Positions 11,848-22,735 of a stretch of 64,000 nucleotides of DNA are shown piece after piece. Positions within the stretch are counted from its first letter, which is position 1, and every line of letters starts with the position of its first letter. Made by a program: the position numbers and the translations under genes. The notes under the pieces were generated by a model that was not told the DNA's origin, did not search any database, and saw only the letters and a program-made list of their open reading frames with translations. Origin of the DNA: Saccharum officinarum (taxonomy: Eukaryota > Streptophyta > Magnoliopsida > Poales > Poaceae); NCBI GenBank assembly GCA_020631735.1, contig CM036191.1:43039309-43103308 (forward strand). The letters are read 5' to 3'.

Positions 11848-13029
11848 TTAAGATGGGTCAACCCGGTATCCCTCCGGTGTAGATTTAATACCCTCATACT
11901 CAATTCTTTCTCCTGAAAGTGTAGTTAGAAACACTGAACATTGGGCATACTCAATCACTCCTTTACAAGTAGATAACCAGTCTATTCCAAGGATAACATC
12001 AATGCCCATTAATTCCAAAACAATGAGGTTTACCTTAAAATTTACCCCCTTTATGTCAAGACTAACTTTTGGGCATACGCGGTCTGCCTTTATTTCACCT
12101 CTTGGAGTTTCAACCATAACTGTTTTTCCCTTTGGAAGCATAAGTATGTTATGATCTTTTGCATATTGTCTAGATATGAACGAATGTGAGGCACTGGGGT
12201 CAAACAAAACCTTGGCATTTTCTGAACTTACTGGAATTGATCCAAACACGACCTCCTTAGCTCCAGGAATGGTGGAAATATCCACATGTTTCAACCTTCC
12301 ATGATTGTAATTTCTCTTTAATTTATTTCCCTGCACATGCTCCTTTTGGACATCCTGTCCTGGGTCTCGCTGTTGTGGATTCTTCTGTGGGCAAGATTTG
12401 ATATAATGTCCTTCCTGCTGGCAATGATAACACTTTCTCTTAGCTGGATCTTTTGTGATGTCATACTCCAAGGAACTGTTGTTTGGTATGTTGCTATCTT
12501 GCTGGCCATAAAAGTTCACCTTCGTCCCTTTGGCTTGTTTCTTAGCTTGTTTGGCCTTTCGGGGTTGATACTCCTTATAGGTAATTGTCCACCCATCTAT
12601 GACTACTTCATGGGGAGTAGTTTTAGCGGGAGGGGCTTCTAACTCTTCAGGGTTTGGATTTGTTTGACAGGGGATCAGGGCTGCATGTGATAATGTAGTA
12701 TAACTCGCTTGCTCATTGCTTTCCACTAGTGGTTCTAATGAGATTGCCTTTCTCTTCTTGTCCATGTTGATCGCAAAATTTGGATCCACCTTGACTTTCC
12801 CCTTATTAGACTCGTTTCGAAGACAGGGAAAACCATAATGCTTACAGCAGTGACATTGTTCCTGCTCTCCAAATGCCTTACTATCAACATCTTTATTGGA
12901 TTTCATATTCTTCCAAGCTTCTACTACTTGTATCTTCTCTGACCCCTTGGATATGTTGGCTTGACCTTGAGATAAGCATCGTTGAGAATTCCCATGTTGA
13001 GCCATTTCTTCTAGTAATTGGTTTTGCAT
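11848..13029 (-). CDS. Retrotransposon ORF1: gag zinc knuckle plus retropepsin-like domain
   Basis: From the first ATG (13,029) the protein is 393 residues; the frame is open a little further upstream but without ATG. The N-terminal half is hydrophilic, with a Cys cluster (QCHCCKHYGFPC). Around residue 200 there is a CCHC zinc knuckle, CYHCQQEGHYIKSC (C-X2-C-X4-H-X4-C), which in gag proteins binds RNA. A retropepsin-like domain follows: VLFDPSASHSFIS is the active-site region and DVILGIDWLS the downstream conserved motif of plant Ty3 proteases. The usual D-S/T-G catalytic triplet is D-P-S here. The protein ends about 25 residues after the conserved LTTLSGERIEYEG, with no reverse transcriptase. 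No capsid-type gag domain is recognisable. It may act as a nucleocapsid-like protein for the element. Function is inferred. Confidence 0.85.
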   Translation of the reverse strand: MQNQLLEEMAQHGNSQRCLSQGQANISKGSEKIQVVEAWKNMKSNKDVDSKAFGEQEQCHCCKHYGFPCLRNESNKGKVKVDPNFAINMDKKRKAISLEPLVESNEQASYTTLSHAALIPCQTNPNPEELEAPPAKTTPHEVVIDGWTITYKEYQPRKAKQAKKQAKGTKVNFYGQQDSNIPNNSSLEYDITKDPAKRKCYHCQQEGHYIKSCPQKNPQQRDPGQDVQKEHVQGNKLKRNYNHGRLKHVDISTIPGAKEVVFGSIPVSSENAKVLFDPSASHSFISRQYAKDHNILMLPKGKTVMVETPRGEIKADRVCPKVSLDIKGVNFKVNLIVLELMGIDVILGIDWLSTCKGVIEYAQCSVFLTTLSGERIEYEGIKSTPEGYRVDPS

Positions 13030-13290
13030 CGCTAATGGTTTCTTGTCAAAAGTGAGCAAGAGCGACACAATTCAGTCCTCTTAACCTCTGAAATCCATAG
13101 TCTTCTCATCACGAGTCGTCTAATAGACAAGGAGAAAAGGTTCAAAATAGAGACAAGGTTTTTATAACAGAACGGGGATAGAATTAAGCATAACTTTGAG
13201 AAAATAACAAAGTTAAAGAGAAGCAAGAAATAGGCAACAATGAGAACATGCTAAACATCCAGTTCTAACTAGGCTTGCGTTCTATAGTCA

Positions 13291-13307
13291 GCATTGCTCT
13301 GATACCA
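13291..13307 (-). other. Primer-binding site for initiator tRNA-Met
   Basis: The minus strand reads TGGTATCAGAGCAATGC three bases after the end of the 5' LTR. TGGTATCAGAGC is complementary to the 3' end of plant initiator tRNA-Met, the usual primer of plant LTR retrotransposons. This fixes the orientation of the element. Confidence 0.93.
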
Positions 13308-13310
13308 CTC

Positions 13311-16300
13311 TGTCACACCCGGTTTTAAGGACAAAACCAGACATACACCATATATGAAATAAAGAAGACAAATCTCACATATAGCCACAGATAAGTGTAA
13401 TATCAAGAGACAAATGCTTAATATACATAACACAATAGTATAAAATATACCTTAAAGAGCAACACAGCGGAAAGACAACTCCGAACACCGGGTGCAACCT
13501 TCACTCCAGGATCAAACTAACTGGTTGATCACAAGCCTAACAATTCCAGAATCTAACAGTCTGGTACCCTTCCTGAGATGTGGGGAAATAGCAAGAGTGA
13601 GTCCATGTCGAACTCAGCAAATATATCATGGGGTTCATGCGGCTCAAAAGGTTTGACACGGGTTTACTGCAATAGCTTTTAGTGAGTCATCTTTTTAGCA
13701 GTTGAGTAGCAACAAGTTTACCACAATCCCAAATAACCTCATGATCATGTAAACGAGAATAATGTATAGCAAGAAACAATAATCATTAGTGAACATCAAT
13801 ATCATCAGTATTATCATTTATTCTGTAAGGGTCCAAGGCCACTCGTGACCGTGAGCACGGCTGTTATAACAGTTTTACACTCTGCAGAGGTTGTACACTT
13901 TCACTGTGAGTCATGATTACCCATATGCCCGAGATCGCGACTCCCAAAACACTTCCAAGGTGAGCAGGCAGGGAAACACTATGAAGCCTTTCAAAGGTTC
14001 GTCTAACAAGTTAGGGCCGCTAGGTTTCAGAAGTCAGTCCGTGTGATACACCACGCAGGGATCCACAGTCTGCTTTACCCCATTTGCGCCACAAGGGTAA
14101 CCTCTAACAAGCTAGAAAAGGTCCTCATACTGAGCTAAAGCCAGAGCCATATAGCCCTCACAGTTGTACTGTAAGTCCCGGATGTTCGCTTACAGATAAG
14201 TCCTTAAGGAGAGAAACTAGAGCACCATAAAAACAACAAAATATGCTCTAGCCCTCTTGAGCCGTATTGCTTTAAAGCATCTTTTAAACGTTTATTGCAT
14301 ATAACATTAGTCAAGTTACAGATCATGGTTATTCAAAAAGAGCACTAGCATCACTACCCAATGCAATGTCCAATAGGTGTCAAGGTACAAGATACAAAAA
14401 CTAGGATATCCTTAGTGGTAACAAGGTAGACACATGCACATGAATTAAGTATATTAAAGGTGAATAGGAAACAAGGATAATCCCATGCTATACTTGCCTT
14501 AAACACCGATCCTTCGGTAAGCTTTAATCTTCAACGTTCTTCTTCTTCTTCTTGATAACCACGTATATCTCACCGACTGGACTTGATCAATAAATCACCA
14601 CACACACATCGAGCAATCATACACGAAGCAAACAATAGATCTAAATTAGAACAGTACACCAAACATATGAAACAATATGTGAAAAGATTTTAAAGAGGTT
14701 CTACGCATTGCTATGAACACACAGGCGCGAAAAGCACTCTAATCGAAGCTACGGTTGAAAAGATACATCTACCGAAAGATTTGCTCATAGGAGAAAATAT
14801 AAAACTATTAGCTTCATGAGTTTTAATTATATAATAACATATATAAAATATTTTATAGATACTATATACGGAATTAAGTCAAATTTAGATTCAAATTATA
14901 AAACTAAAGTAAAACAAATCATATTTTATTTACAAAACCCAGTTGCATAATTATTAATCAAGATATGATTTAAACCATAAAATTTCAGAATTAGTAATAT
15001 GGTAAACACTGTCACTAACGCGTAGATCTCGTTGCTATAAATCTAACGCAACTCGAATGAGCTAAAACGGATCTAAAACGTAGAAGATATGATTTAAACA
15101 AGATCTACTTTATTAAAGTAATAGATTAAATCTCACATCGGAACCTAAAGATAGAAAACCTAACCAACAGTAACACTAACAATATAACAAGTTTGTAAAA
15201 CTCTTCTACACGTTACTACGATCACATAGACATAAAGATCACGAAATTTGGATTTAAAACGTAAAAGTTATGAGTTTTCTAAGATTTCCTATAGATAAAT
15301 AATTACTTTAATATAAACTCGAAAATAAATTATCTCAAACCTACTGTACAGTTCTATCATCATGTAGAGCTCGCAAATACGAATCTAACGCAATTTGAAT
15401 GGATCAAATCGGAGTTAAAACGGATAATTTATGACTAAAACAAACTCAGTGGCAAAACTGTAAATATCAGAAAGCGTATTTTTCTTTTTCCGAAACGAAT
15501 TACATTTTCAATTAATCAAAACGTATTTTCCAGATTACGCTTTGGACCGCGGGTTCGAAAAGATAAAAACTCAGGGTCTCTTTAGCAAAACGTCGGCCGA
15601 ATCGGTATCTTCTATTTACAGCCGTTAGATCTAAAATGAACGGTCCAGAGCAGATCGGGGGAAACCGGGCGGCGCTCCGGCCGAACTCCGGCCGTCGGTG
15701 AGCTTCCCGCGGCGGCGCCATCGTCGGAACACGCGAAAACACGACTCCGGGCACCATTCAACGAAGGGGAAACACCGGGAGGTAGCTTGGAGCATGGCGA
15801 ACTCACCCCAGGCAAGAACTAGGGCACGGGATGGACGAAGACGGCGGCGTGCTTGCGGTGGCGGACGGTGGAGGCGGTGGTGCTCACGGTGGCGGCGCTA
15901 GGCGGTTGCGGCTGCTCCAAAAGGGTTGGGATGGGGCGGAATCGTGCGGGGGCTCCGTTTTTATAGCCCGAAGGCGTCGCACTTAAGGAAAGAACGAAGA
16001 TTGAGCCGCGGATTCGAATCGGAGAAGGAGGAAAGCGAGCTCGCGGTTGGAAAGAGCTGGAGGAAGAAGAAAGGAAGGTGGAAGGAGACGCTGACAGGTG
16101 GGTCCCACATGTCGGCGACTCGGAGGGGGAACGGCCGCGCGCTGGCTTGGCGGGCCGCGGTGGCTGGGCTTGGCCCACGCAGGCGAAGGGGGCGCGGGAC
16201 TGGGCCGCGGCCAAGGCAGCCGAAACGGGCCGAAAACCAAGTGAATAGTATTTCTCTTCCCTTTTTCTTTTTTTTCCAATTTTTCAAATTCATTTTTTAA

Positions 16301-16511
16301 ATGATTTTCAAATCAAATTTGAATTTAATTTAAACCACTCAATACAAAACTTCAAATGCAGCAGCATGAATGCTCAATCATGTTTCTACCCTTATATTTG
16401 ATTTTAAATTTATAAAAATTATTTTTATTCTAAATTTGCATGCTCACAATAATAAATATAAAAATCATATTTTTCCTATTTTTTTTCTTTTCAAATTTTT
16501 AGGGTGTTACA
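13311..16511 (-). repeat. 5' LTR of the retrotransposon
   Basis: TG...CA LTR with a GC-rich block at about 15,640-16,240 near its 5' end and an AT-rich remainder. The GC-rich block holds ggtgggtcccacatgtcgg at 16,097-16,115, a motif class common in grass promoters, and a TATA box at 15,958-15,965. If transcription starts near 15,930, R/U5 would be about 2.6 kb, an unusually long leader. Confidence 0.92.
15958..15965 (-). promoter_or_regulatory. Putative TATA box of the 5' LTR
   Basis: The minus strand reads TATAAAAA, with GC-rich sequence on both sides and about 550 bp inside the LTR start. The identical motif occurs in the other LTR at about 9,272-9,279. It is the best core-promoter candidate I see for the element. 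Start-site position is inferred. Confidence 0.5.
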
Positions 16512-16779
16512 AAATAAGATAAGATAGGGGCAACACGAGCTATTTAAAAAGGTGTTAAAGTCAAAGTGTAGCGATATATGCAGCTGAGGCATCCTAACGA
16601 AAAAACGATTTGAACCTTGTTCTACACGACCTGATCAAATCGATCAAGCACTTGCCATCTACCTTTATTATATATCGACAATTCAATTAATATTTCCATT
16701 GAATTTAAAATAGTTTTTAGAAACACGTGGGTGTTGCACGTGCATATTTGTCAGTTATACTAAATGCACCAGTTTTCTG

Positions 16780-17640
16780 GATCCTATGATTTTAGTATCA
16801 TCATCCAGCCTTAGCTTGAAGAACCGTTAGTTGGAGACCATACTATATAACAGGGGTAATATGTTCTTGAGGGCAGATTTTCTGAATCCCCAAGACAAAA
16901 TGCAGCTGCTATATCCTGCACTTTTCACATTGCAAGGAACATGCTCATACCAGCTCTGATCTTCACAAATCCACAATTGGGTCAACATACTGTGCTTGCT
17001 TTAGCTTTGCTTCCATGGCTTCAGACTTCAGCCTTCAGCGTTCTTTCTTGCTTCCATGGCTTCAAAGCTCAGAGTTGAGCCACAGACCAGATCCATTCCA
17101 GTTTCCAATGCAGTCAGAGAAAGGAGTCAACACATCTGTAATATTTTCGTACCAACCTTCCAATAGTAACCTCTGCAGTTAACAGTAATAGACTTGGACT
17201 GCTGAATAACTTGCGAGGTAGTACATATATAATTAGGCATGTCTGCATCAGTACCACCTTAAATCTTGCACACATGGCATGAGATCAGATAAAAGATTTG
17301 ACTTGTTCGCACCACATGTGACGTGTAGTGTATCTGCAAGGCATGAATCAGCTTTCTTCAGAGATATGGTTCAGCTGTCACACACACACACACACACATT
17401 TTTGCTTACTGAAATCAGATGCATGGTCCCTTGAAACGAAATGAATTGACACCCTTCGTCATCAGTCTTCAGTCTTCACTGATGACTGATGAGATGAGGG
17501 CGCCCCTAATCTAGAGGCAGGGAACAGTGACCTATATATATCATCATCCAGCTTAGATTTATGAAGGACTACTGTTAGTAGGATAGCAGAGTAGGACGCA
17601 CAAGCTTAATTAATTTGACAGGAGACCCATTTCAAATCAC
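16780..17640. repeat. Segmental duplication, copy B
   Basis: Diverged copy of the 2,878-4,900 region in the same order: gatcctatgattttag, agattttctgaatccccaag, cagagttgagccacaga, an aacctctgcagttaacagt block, and gcagggaacagtg. It also repeats within itself: atcatcatccag-cttag occurs at about 16,798 and 17,540. It includes a short CA tract. No gene is supported. Confidence 0.6.
17378..17398. repeat. (CA)n microsatellite
   Basis: About ten CA units within copy B of the duplicated segment. Confidence 0.9.
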
Positions 17641-19990
17641 ACACGTCATTAAGCCATGACTGGTGAGATGTGGCTTGGAGTTCGAAATATATATAATTCA
17701 GAGATTAGTAGTATCTCACAAGCCACGTCTCTCAGGTCAGGTCATCCAGTGATGACATACAGTGTGAGGCTTGTGAATGATCGCTCTAGTGCTTTGTCCA
17801 CAGAACTGGTTTAAGCAGAATGCCGAATGTGTGGATTATTGGATGGATGGTGCAGTGCAGTTGTAGGTATCTGTTAACGTACATCACCTACAAATCCCTG
17901 ATGACTCCTTTTCCTGAAAGTTAAGACACATCAAGTTCCCATGGTGGATAAGAAAGACAGTGGCAGCAGACACATGAGCACAACTCATTCCACATTTCCA
18001 CTTGCTCCAAGGGCAACTCTGCTTCTCTGCACACTGCTACAAGAAAAAAAAAAGGCTCAGCTTTGTGCATAGTACAAAAGACCTTAAATTTAGTCTAATT
18101 AAACCTGCTGCGATTTTTTTCTGCCTGCTAGTTTCAGAATAAACAAGAGGCCGGCCGGCTTCACACAATCACTTGCATGCATGCATGATTTGCAGATCGC
18201 AATCTGTATCGGTGAGAAGAGAAGAAACTTTGGCTTGGATATCGACACGTCGTCATCTTCACTGCGTGCTTTGGATTGGCGCCAGGATGCCAGCAGGCAG
18301 CTCCTGGAGTAGCATAGCATTGCCATTTGCCAATTGCCACCCCCTTCCACTGCTAGGCTACCAGACGAATCTTACGTTCGCTTAAAGCCTACAGATAGGG
18401 CAATCAGTCCATTTCATGCACATGCTGGATCGGTATCTATCTATATGTTGTTGCAGTCTTGCAGAATGCAGAGCACACTACTACACAACCACGGTATCTA
18501 TCTCCAAACTAATTGGCACCAAACTGCGTGTTGCCAAGATTATGAACAATGATTGACCTACTGATTTGTTGCTAAAATGTATTTTGTTTCTGTAGAGGAG
18601 AGGAACAGTTGACGATTCTTGCAGCGCCACCACCATGTTCTTGTTGCCTTCATCATCACTCGTCTACTCTAAAAAGTTAGCATGTAGCAATATGCATCAT
18701 TGTGTCATTGACACAGTTTTAGTTTTGGTGTCTTCCCAGTCTTCAGTCACTGGACTGAAATGCACCTCACATTTATACTACTGGCTCAGCCTTCATCGCC
18801 CTTTGCTGCTGGCAACTCTGGAAGCGCAGAAACGGCGTTGTCTTCAGGTCAGAAAGCGCTGGGCATCGCCAAATGTTGGCATGTTGCGTCTCTGACGCCA
18901 AACTCTGGAAACTCAGGCTGCCGAAGAAGGATAGGGAGATTGCAGAACTTTGGATTGGTGTCTTCATAGATGCTATGTAAACGCAACGTAACCTATTTGG
19001 ATCCTAAGTGATCAAATGATGTAACTACAAAAATGTTGCCTAACAGGCTCTGAGCAATAAAAATACAGGTGGTGATCCTCTCCCTCCCGGTGAACTTTAA
19101 AAAAAAAAATACTACTGGCTCAGTGACTGATAGACTGAAGTCATTGCTCAGCTAGTAAAAATGGAAAAGATTGTTATGAGTCAGTGCCTAATTCCAGATA
19201 AGCATTCTGTTGTGACGGCGAAAGGTGGTTAATAACTGCCAAAATGACAGCTGCAGCCTGCATTTGTCCATTTATGCGCTTCTGAAAATTCCAAGCAGGA
19301 CTTGGCAGTTCCTGACTTGTGGATCATTATATTGTGAATCTGTCTTTCAGCCTGATAGCCCCAACCACTACCATCAGGAAGACGGACATTGATGTAACCT
19401 TGCAATGTGCACTGCTAGTTGATTACTAGTCCACTGTGCAATCATATTTCCATGGAAATAGCTTGTACCAGCCTATTGGGTGAGGTTAAAGAACACTGCA
19501 TATGTCTGATATTGGTCAAGGAATCTTTTCTCTGAATCCTCCAAATAAACTTTGACTGTGCACAGCACTGTAATCAGAGAAGAATACATGGGAACAAACA
19601 AAGATGGCAGGCTTGTGGCGTGCGCACTCTGGTCAAAACTCAAAGAGACCTTATTTGTTTATTGAGGTTTATTCATTTATTTTTAAAAAAAAACTAAGCT
19701 TAAAGAGTTGGAAGGGAATAATACTAAGGTGCAACTGCACTGCACATGAAGGCATCATCGACAGCAATGGGAATACAGTGTCTTTTTCCTGATGCTTTTT
19801 CTCTGCAAGAACTTTTCTGAATGCTTTCACTGCAGAAATTAATAAAAAAGGCTCCATGCTTTGGACTTCAGTGGAAAGGCAAAGGCCTGAAAAAATGTCT
19901 GCTACCATCAGATAAAGTGATGATGGCATTGCTTATTTCTTGACACATGTTCTTTCCCTTTCTTCTAAAGGTGTTCCCAAAGGGATTTCA
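17641..19990. other. Intergenic DNA
   Basis: No gene is supported. Short open frames at 18,099-18,969 have no recognisable domain and overlap one another on both strands. At about 19,050-19,110 a taaaaatacaggtggtgatcc sequence ending in an A-run looks like a possible LINE tail, but too little remains to be sure. Confidence 0.45.
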
Positions 19991-20231
19991 GGGCTTGTTT
20001 AGATGCCACCTAAATTCTAAGTTTTTTCACTCTCTCTCCATCACATCAACTTTTGGACGCATGCATGTAGCATTAAATGTTGGTAAAAAATAACTAATTG
20101 CACAGTTTGGTAGTAAATCACGAGACGAATCATTTGAGCCTAATTAGTCTATAATTTGACACTAATTGCCAAATACAAACGAAAGTGTTATAGTAGCTAG
20201 AGTTGAAAAAACTTTCAATCTAAACGAGGCC
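19991..20231. mobile_element. Tourist-like MITE (copy 2), TCA target duplication
   Basis: Left end GGGCTTGTTTAGATGCC, right end ATCTAAACGAGGCC, with TCA at 19,988-19,990 and 20,232-20,234. Internal blocks actaattgcacagttt, cgagacgaat and cctaattag are shared with the other four copies in this window. 241 bp, non-coding. Confidence 0.85.
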
Positions 20232-20911
20232 TCAGAAGAAGACGGAAAAAAATTTTGAACTCTGAACAGACTCAAGCCTAAAAGGTTTTGGCCTTCAGAT
20301 ATGCAAAATTACCAGAATTGTAAGCAAGGAATCAACATACTTGACAGGAATTACAAGGGAGCTGTATTAGGACGTGTATGTCTGACAAATTGATTATGAG
20401 AAAGTGTAAAGTTGCACTTTCAGACAAGTCAGTGTGGGCTTTCAGACATCATAATCCACTAGTCATCTTCATATAATGTGCACGAACAGCTGTATACATC
20501 CTACCATACATGTCTACAAGTACAATCAAACACCAAGGGAAAAAGATCTACCAAAGAAGCTCCACTGAAGCACTACATCAAATTGGCACCAAACATTTCT
20601 ACAGAAAGTTGGCATGCAGGAGTACTACCAAATAAAAGATATGGAGAGAAACATATTGATTTGAACTGAAATTGTCAATTCCTCATCGTTTTGATGTTAT
20701 ATACATCCAATCACTGATTCAAATTTGGCATGGTCACAAGACCATAGACCAAACAAAAAGAAAAGAAGAAAAAAAAGAAAGTTTTACTACGGATTACATC
20801 ACAAGAGCGACTACACTAGTAGAATGCACAGGGAGGGAGCATGAAGCAAGTCGTTAATCCATCAAAACCTCCTGTCCATCTGACCAGCTCTGTTCATCAG
20901 TCGCGCGCTCA
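20232..20911. other. Intergenic DNA and 3' flank of the membrane-protein gene
   Basis: No coding signal is convincing. The 3' UTR of the minus-strand gene at 20,912 should lie here, but I could not fix a polyadenylation site. Confidence 0.4.
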
Positions 20912-21757
20912 CTAATGGCCGCCGGCGCCGGGGGCGGAGGGCGGCGACGGCGACGGCGACGGCATGGGGATGACGCGGTTGTTCTTCGCCACCACGATGG
21001 TGATGTACCCGCCATCCTCGTCAGCAGCGGCCGCCGGCGACCTCGGCGACCTCCGCGCCCTCATGGCCTCCTCCTCGGCCAGCGCGCGGCGGTAGAGCTT
21101 CTCCTCGGCGTCCCTGAGGAACTGGAACTTTGGCGGCGGCGATACCGCCGGCGCAGCGCCCGGGCCGGCCGGGCTGGCCACCGGAGACTCGAAGAGCGGG
21201 TTGTAGGAGTTGTCCACCGCGGCCGTGGGCACCGGCGACGGCGAGGCCCTGGGCGTGAGGAACGGCGGCGTCTCAGCGCAATGCAGCAGCTCGCCGAGGC
21301 TGCGGCTGCGGCCGCGCCGCCCTCCGTCCTCGGACTCGAGGTCCTCCCGGGTCTCCTCCTTGATGGTGAACAGCAGCCGCGTGGGCCCAACGAGGCTGCT
21401 GAGCCGCATCAGCTGCGCCTCCACCGTATCGTCGTCGTCATCGGCACCGCCGTCGCCGCCGACGGACACCGCCACGGCGGCGGTGGCGGCAGGTTCCGGG
21501 ACGGCATAGGTGGACGCGAGCGCCGCCGGCGGCTTCTTGAAGCAGAAGAGCTGGAGCAGCTCGCGGGAGGAGGAGGACGGGGACGACGCCGCGTCGGAGA
21601 TGGCCGCGGCGCGCCGCCGCTGCCGGCGCTTGTGCACGAAGATGTAGTAGAGCTCCGCGGTGAGCGCCAGCAGGAGCAGCGAGGAGACCACGGCCAGCCC
21701 GACGCCGACGCTGCTCAAAGCTCTCATTTCTCCTCTCCTTCCTTTATCTTTATCCAA
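20912..21757 (-). CDS. Single-pass membrane protein of unknown function
   Basis: Intronless, very GC-rich frame of 281 residues ending TAG at 20,912. The likelier start is the second ATG (residue 11, position 21,727), which puts MRALSSVGVGL at the N-terminus. The first ATG adds a lysine/arginine-rich leader. One membrane segment follows (about residues 15-38, VGVGLAVVSSLLLLALTAEL), then a stop-transfer run HKRRQRRR, so the remaining roughly 240 residues are probably cytosolic. The tail is rich in Ser, Pro, Ala and Asp, with islands that look conserved: FLTPRASP, NPLFESPVASP and KFQFLRDAEEKLYRRALAEE near the C-terminus. From memory this resembles a plant-specific family of uncharacterised transmembrane proteins; I cannot assign a function. 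The long open frames on the opposite strand are codon-bias shadows. Confidence 0.8.
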   Translation of the reverse strand: MDKDKGRRGEMRALSSVGVGLAVVSSLLLLALTAELYYIFVHKRRQRRRAAAISDAASSPSSSSRELLQLFCFKKPPAALASTYAVPEPAATAAVAVSVGGDGGADDDDDTVEAQLMRLSSLVGPTRLLFTIKEETREDLESEDGGRRGRSRSLGELLHCAETPPFLTPRASPSPVPTAAVDNSYNPLFESPVASPAGPGAAPAVSPPPKFQFLRDAEEKLYRRALAEEEAMRARRSPRSPAAAADEDGGYITIVVAKNNRVIPMPSPSPSPPSAPGAGGH

Positions 21758-22735
21758 TGGCGTCTCCTCCGTTTGGCAGAACGAAAACTAAAAGCTAGCT
21801 AGCTTGGATCCACCATTGGAGACAGAGGAAGGGAGGAATGCAGAGGTGAGAAGAAGAGCAAGAAAGCAGAGCAGCAAGAACTGAAAGCTCTGCGGCCTGG
21901 AAAGATTGACAGGGAGCTGCAGCCTGCAGGGAATGGAGATGAATCTACAGGGCGCTGGATTTCGCCACCTGTGTGTGGCTGTCAGAAGGAAGAACGGTTA
22001 GAAACTGCAACATCCACCGGTCAGAACAGACTGCCAATAAGAGCTGCAGCAGTGGAATGAAGGAAGAAGAAGAAGAAGAAGAAGGAGAGCACGGCACGGA
22101 CAGTTGACCCAAGCAACCAAGCCTGCTGCTGCTGCGTCAGGGGAGGCGGAAGTCAGAGGACCAAGAAGGCAAACCAGAGCAGGGAGGGAGGGACAGAGTG
22201 CACCGAAACAGATGCAGCAGTGACTGACCCGTGTGGTGAATTGGAGGTGATAAGGCAACGGCTCTGAGTCCAACGGAGAAGAGAGAGAGAGGTAAGGGAC
22301 ACACAGAGGACGCGGCTTCGCATCGCATCACATGGGGGAGGTGGTGCTGAGTGAGACCCGAGAGGGAGAGAGACGAGTGTGTGTGCTGTTGCTTCTGCAA
22401 AAGCCAAGCAAAGAGAGAGAGAGAGGAAAAAGCTGAATAAAAAATACAAATGGATGTGTCTGGATTTGGAGCAGTCTTGGATTGGATTGCGGACGCTGAC
22501 GCTGATGGCCACGATGATTAGCATTAGCTTAGGTGACCTACTAATCAGGGTTCAAGGATCAATCCGAGCTAAGTTTATATATATAGAGAGAGAGAGAACA
22601 CCCAACTCGATTCTCTGAATATTTTTTGGGCGATGTTGGTGACCTTGCCTGCCTGAAATTGTTAGGTCGTTGCAACTGGGAGGTCCAAGATTCTCTCACC
22701 AGCCAATGGATCTGAAGACGACAAATAAACTGACC
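21758..22735 (-). promoter_or_regulatory. Upstream region of the membrane-protein gene
   Basis: The 5' flank on the minus strand is CT/GA-rich. It has a GAA tract (22,063-22,083) and GA runs near 22,278-22,290, 22,411-22,424 and 22,583-22,596, as is common in grass 5' UTRs and proximal promoters. Several short overlapping frames exist but none is convincing. I could not place a TATA box or start site with confidence. Confidence 0.4.
22063..22083. repeat. (GAA)7 microsatellite
   Basis: A perfect GAA/AAG trinucleotide tract in the upstream region of the minus-strand gene. Confidence 0.9.

Larger units (their letters stand above)
6625..16511 (-). mobile_element. Complete non-autonomous LTR retrotransposon (Ty3-like)
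   Basis: The element is 9,887 bp on the minus strand. Two 3,201-bp LTRs with TG...CA ends (TGTAACACCC...GGGTGTGACA) enclose a 3,485-bp interior. AAATA is duplicated at 6,620-6,624 and 16,512-16,516. Element order is 5' LTR (13,311-16,511), primer site for initiator tRNA-Met, a gag/zinc-knuckle/protease-like ORF, a second protease-like ORF, polypurine tract, 3' LTR (6,625-9,825). I found no reverse transcriptase, RNase H or integrase, so it must borrow enzymes from a relative. By eye the LTRs differ at about 13 positions of 3,201 with no length change, mostly transitions, implying recent insertion. Confidence 0.92.

Noticed and set aside
20915..21802. Long plus-strand open frame (295 codons) overlapping the membrane-protein gene
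   Set aside because: It is antisense to a frame with a clear membrane helix and motif islands. The encoded peptide is Arg/Gly-rich low complexity, a shadow of extreme GC codon use.
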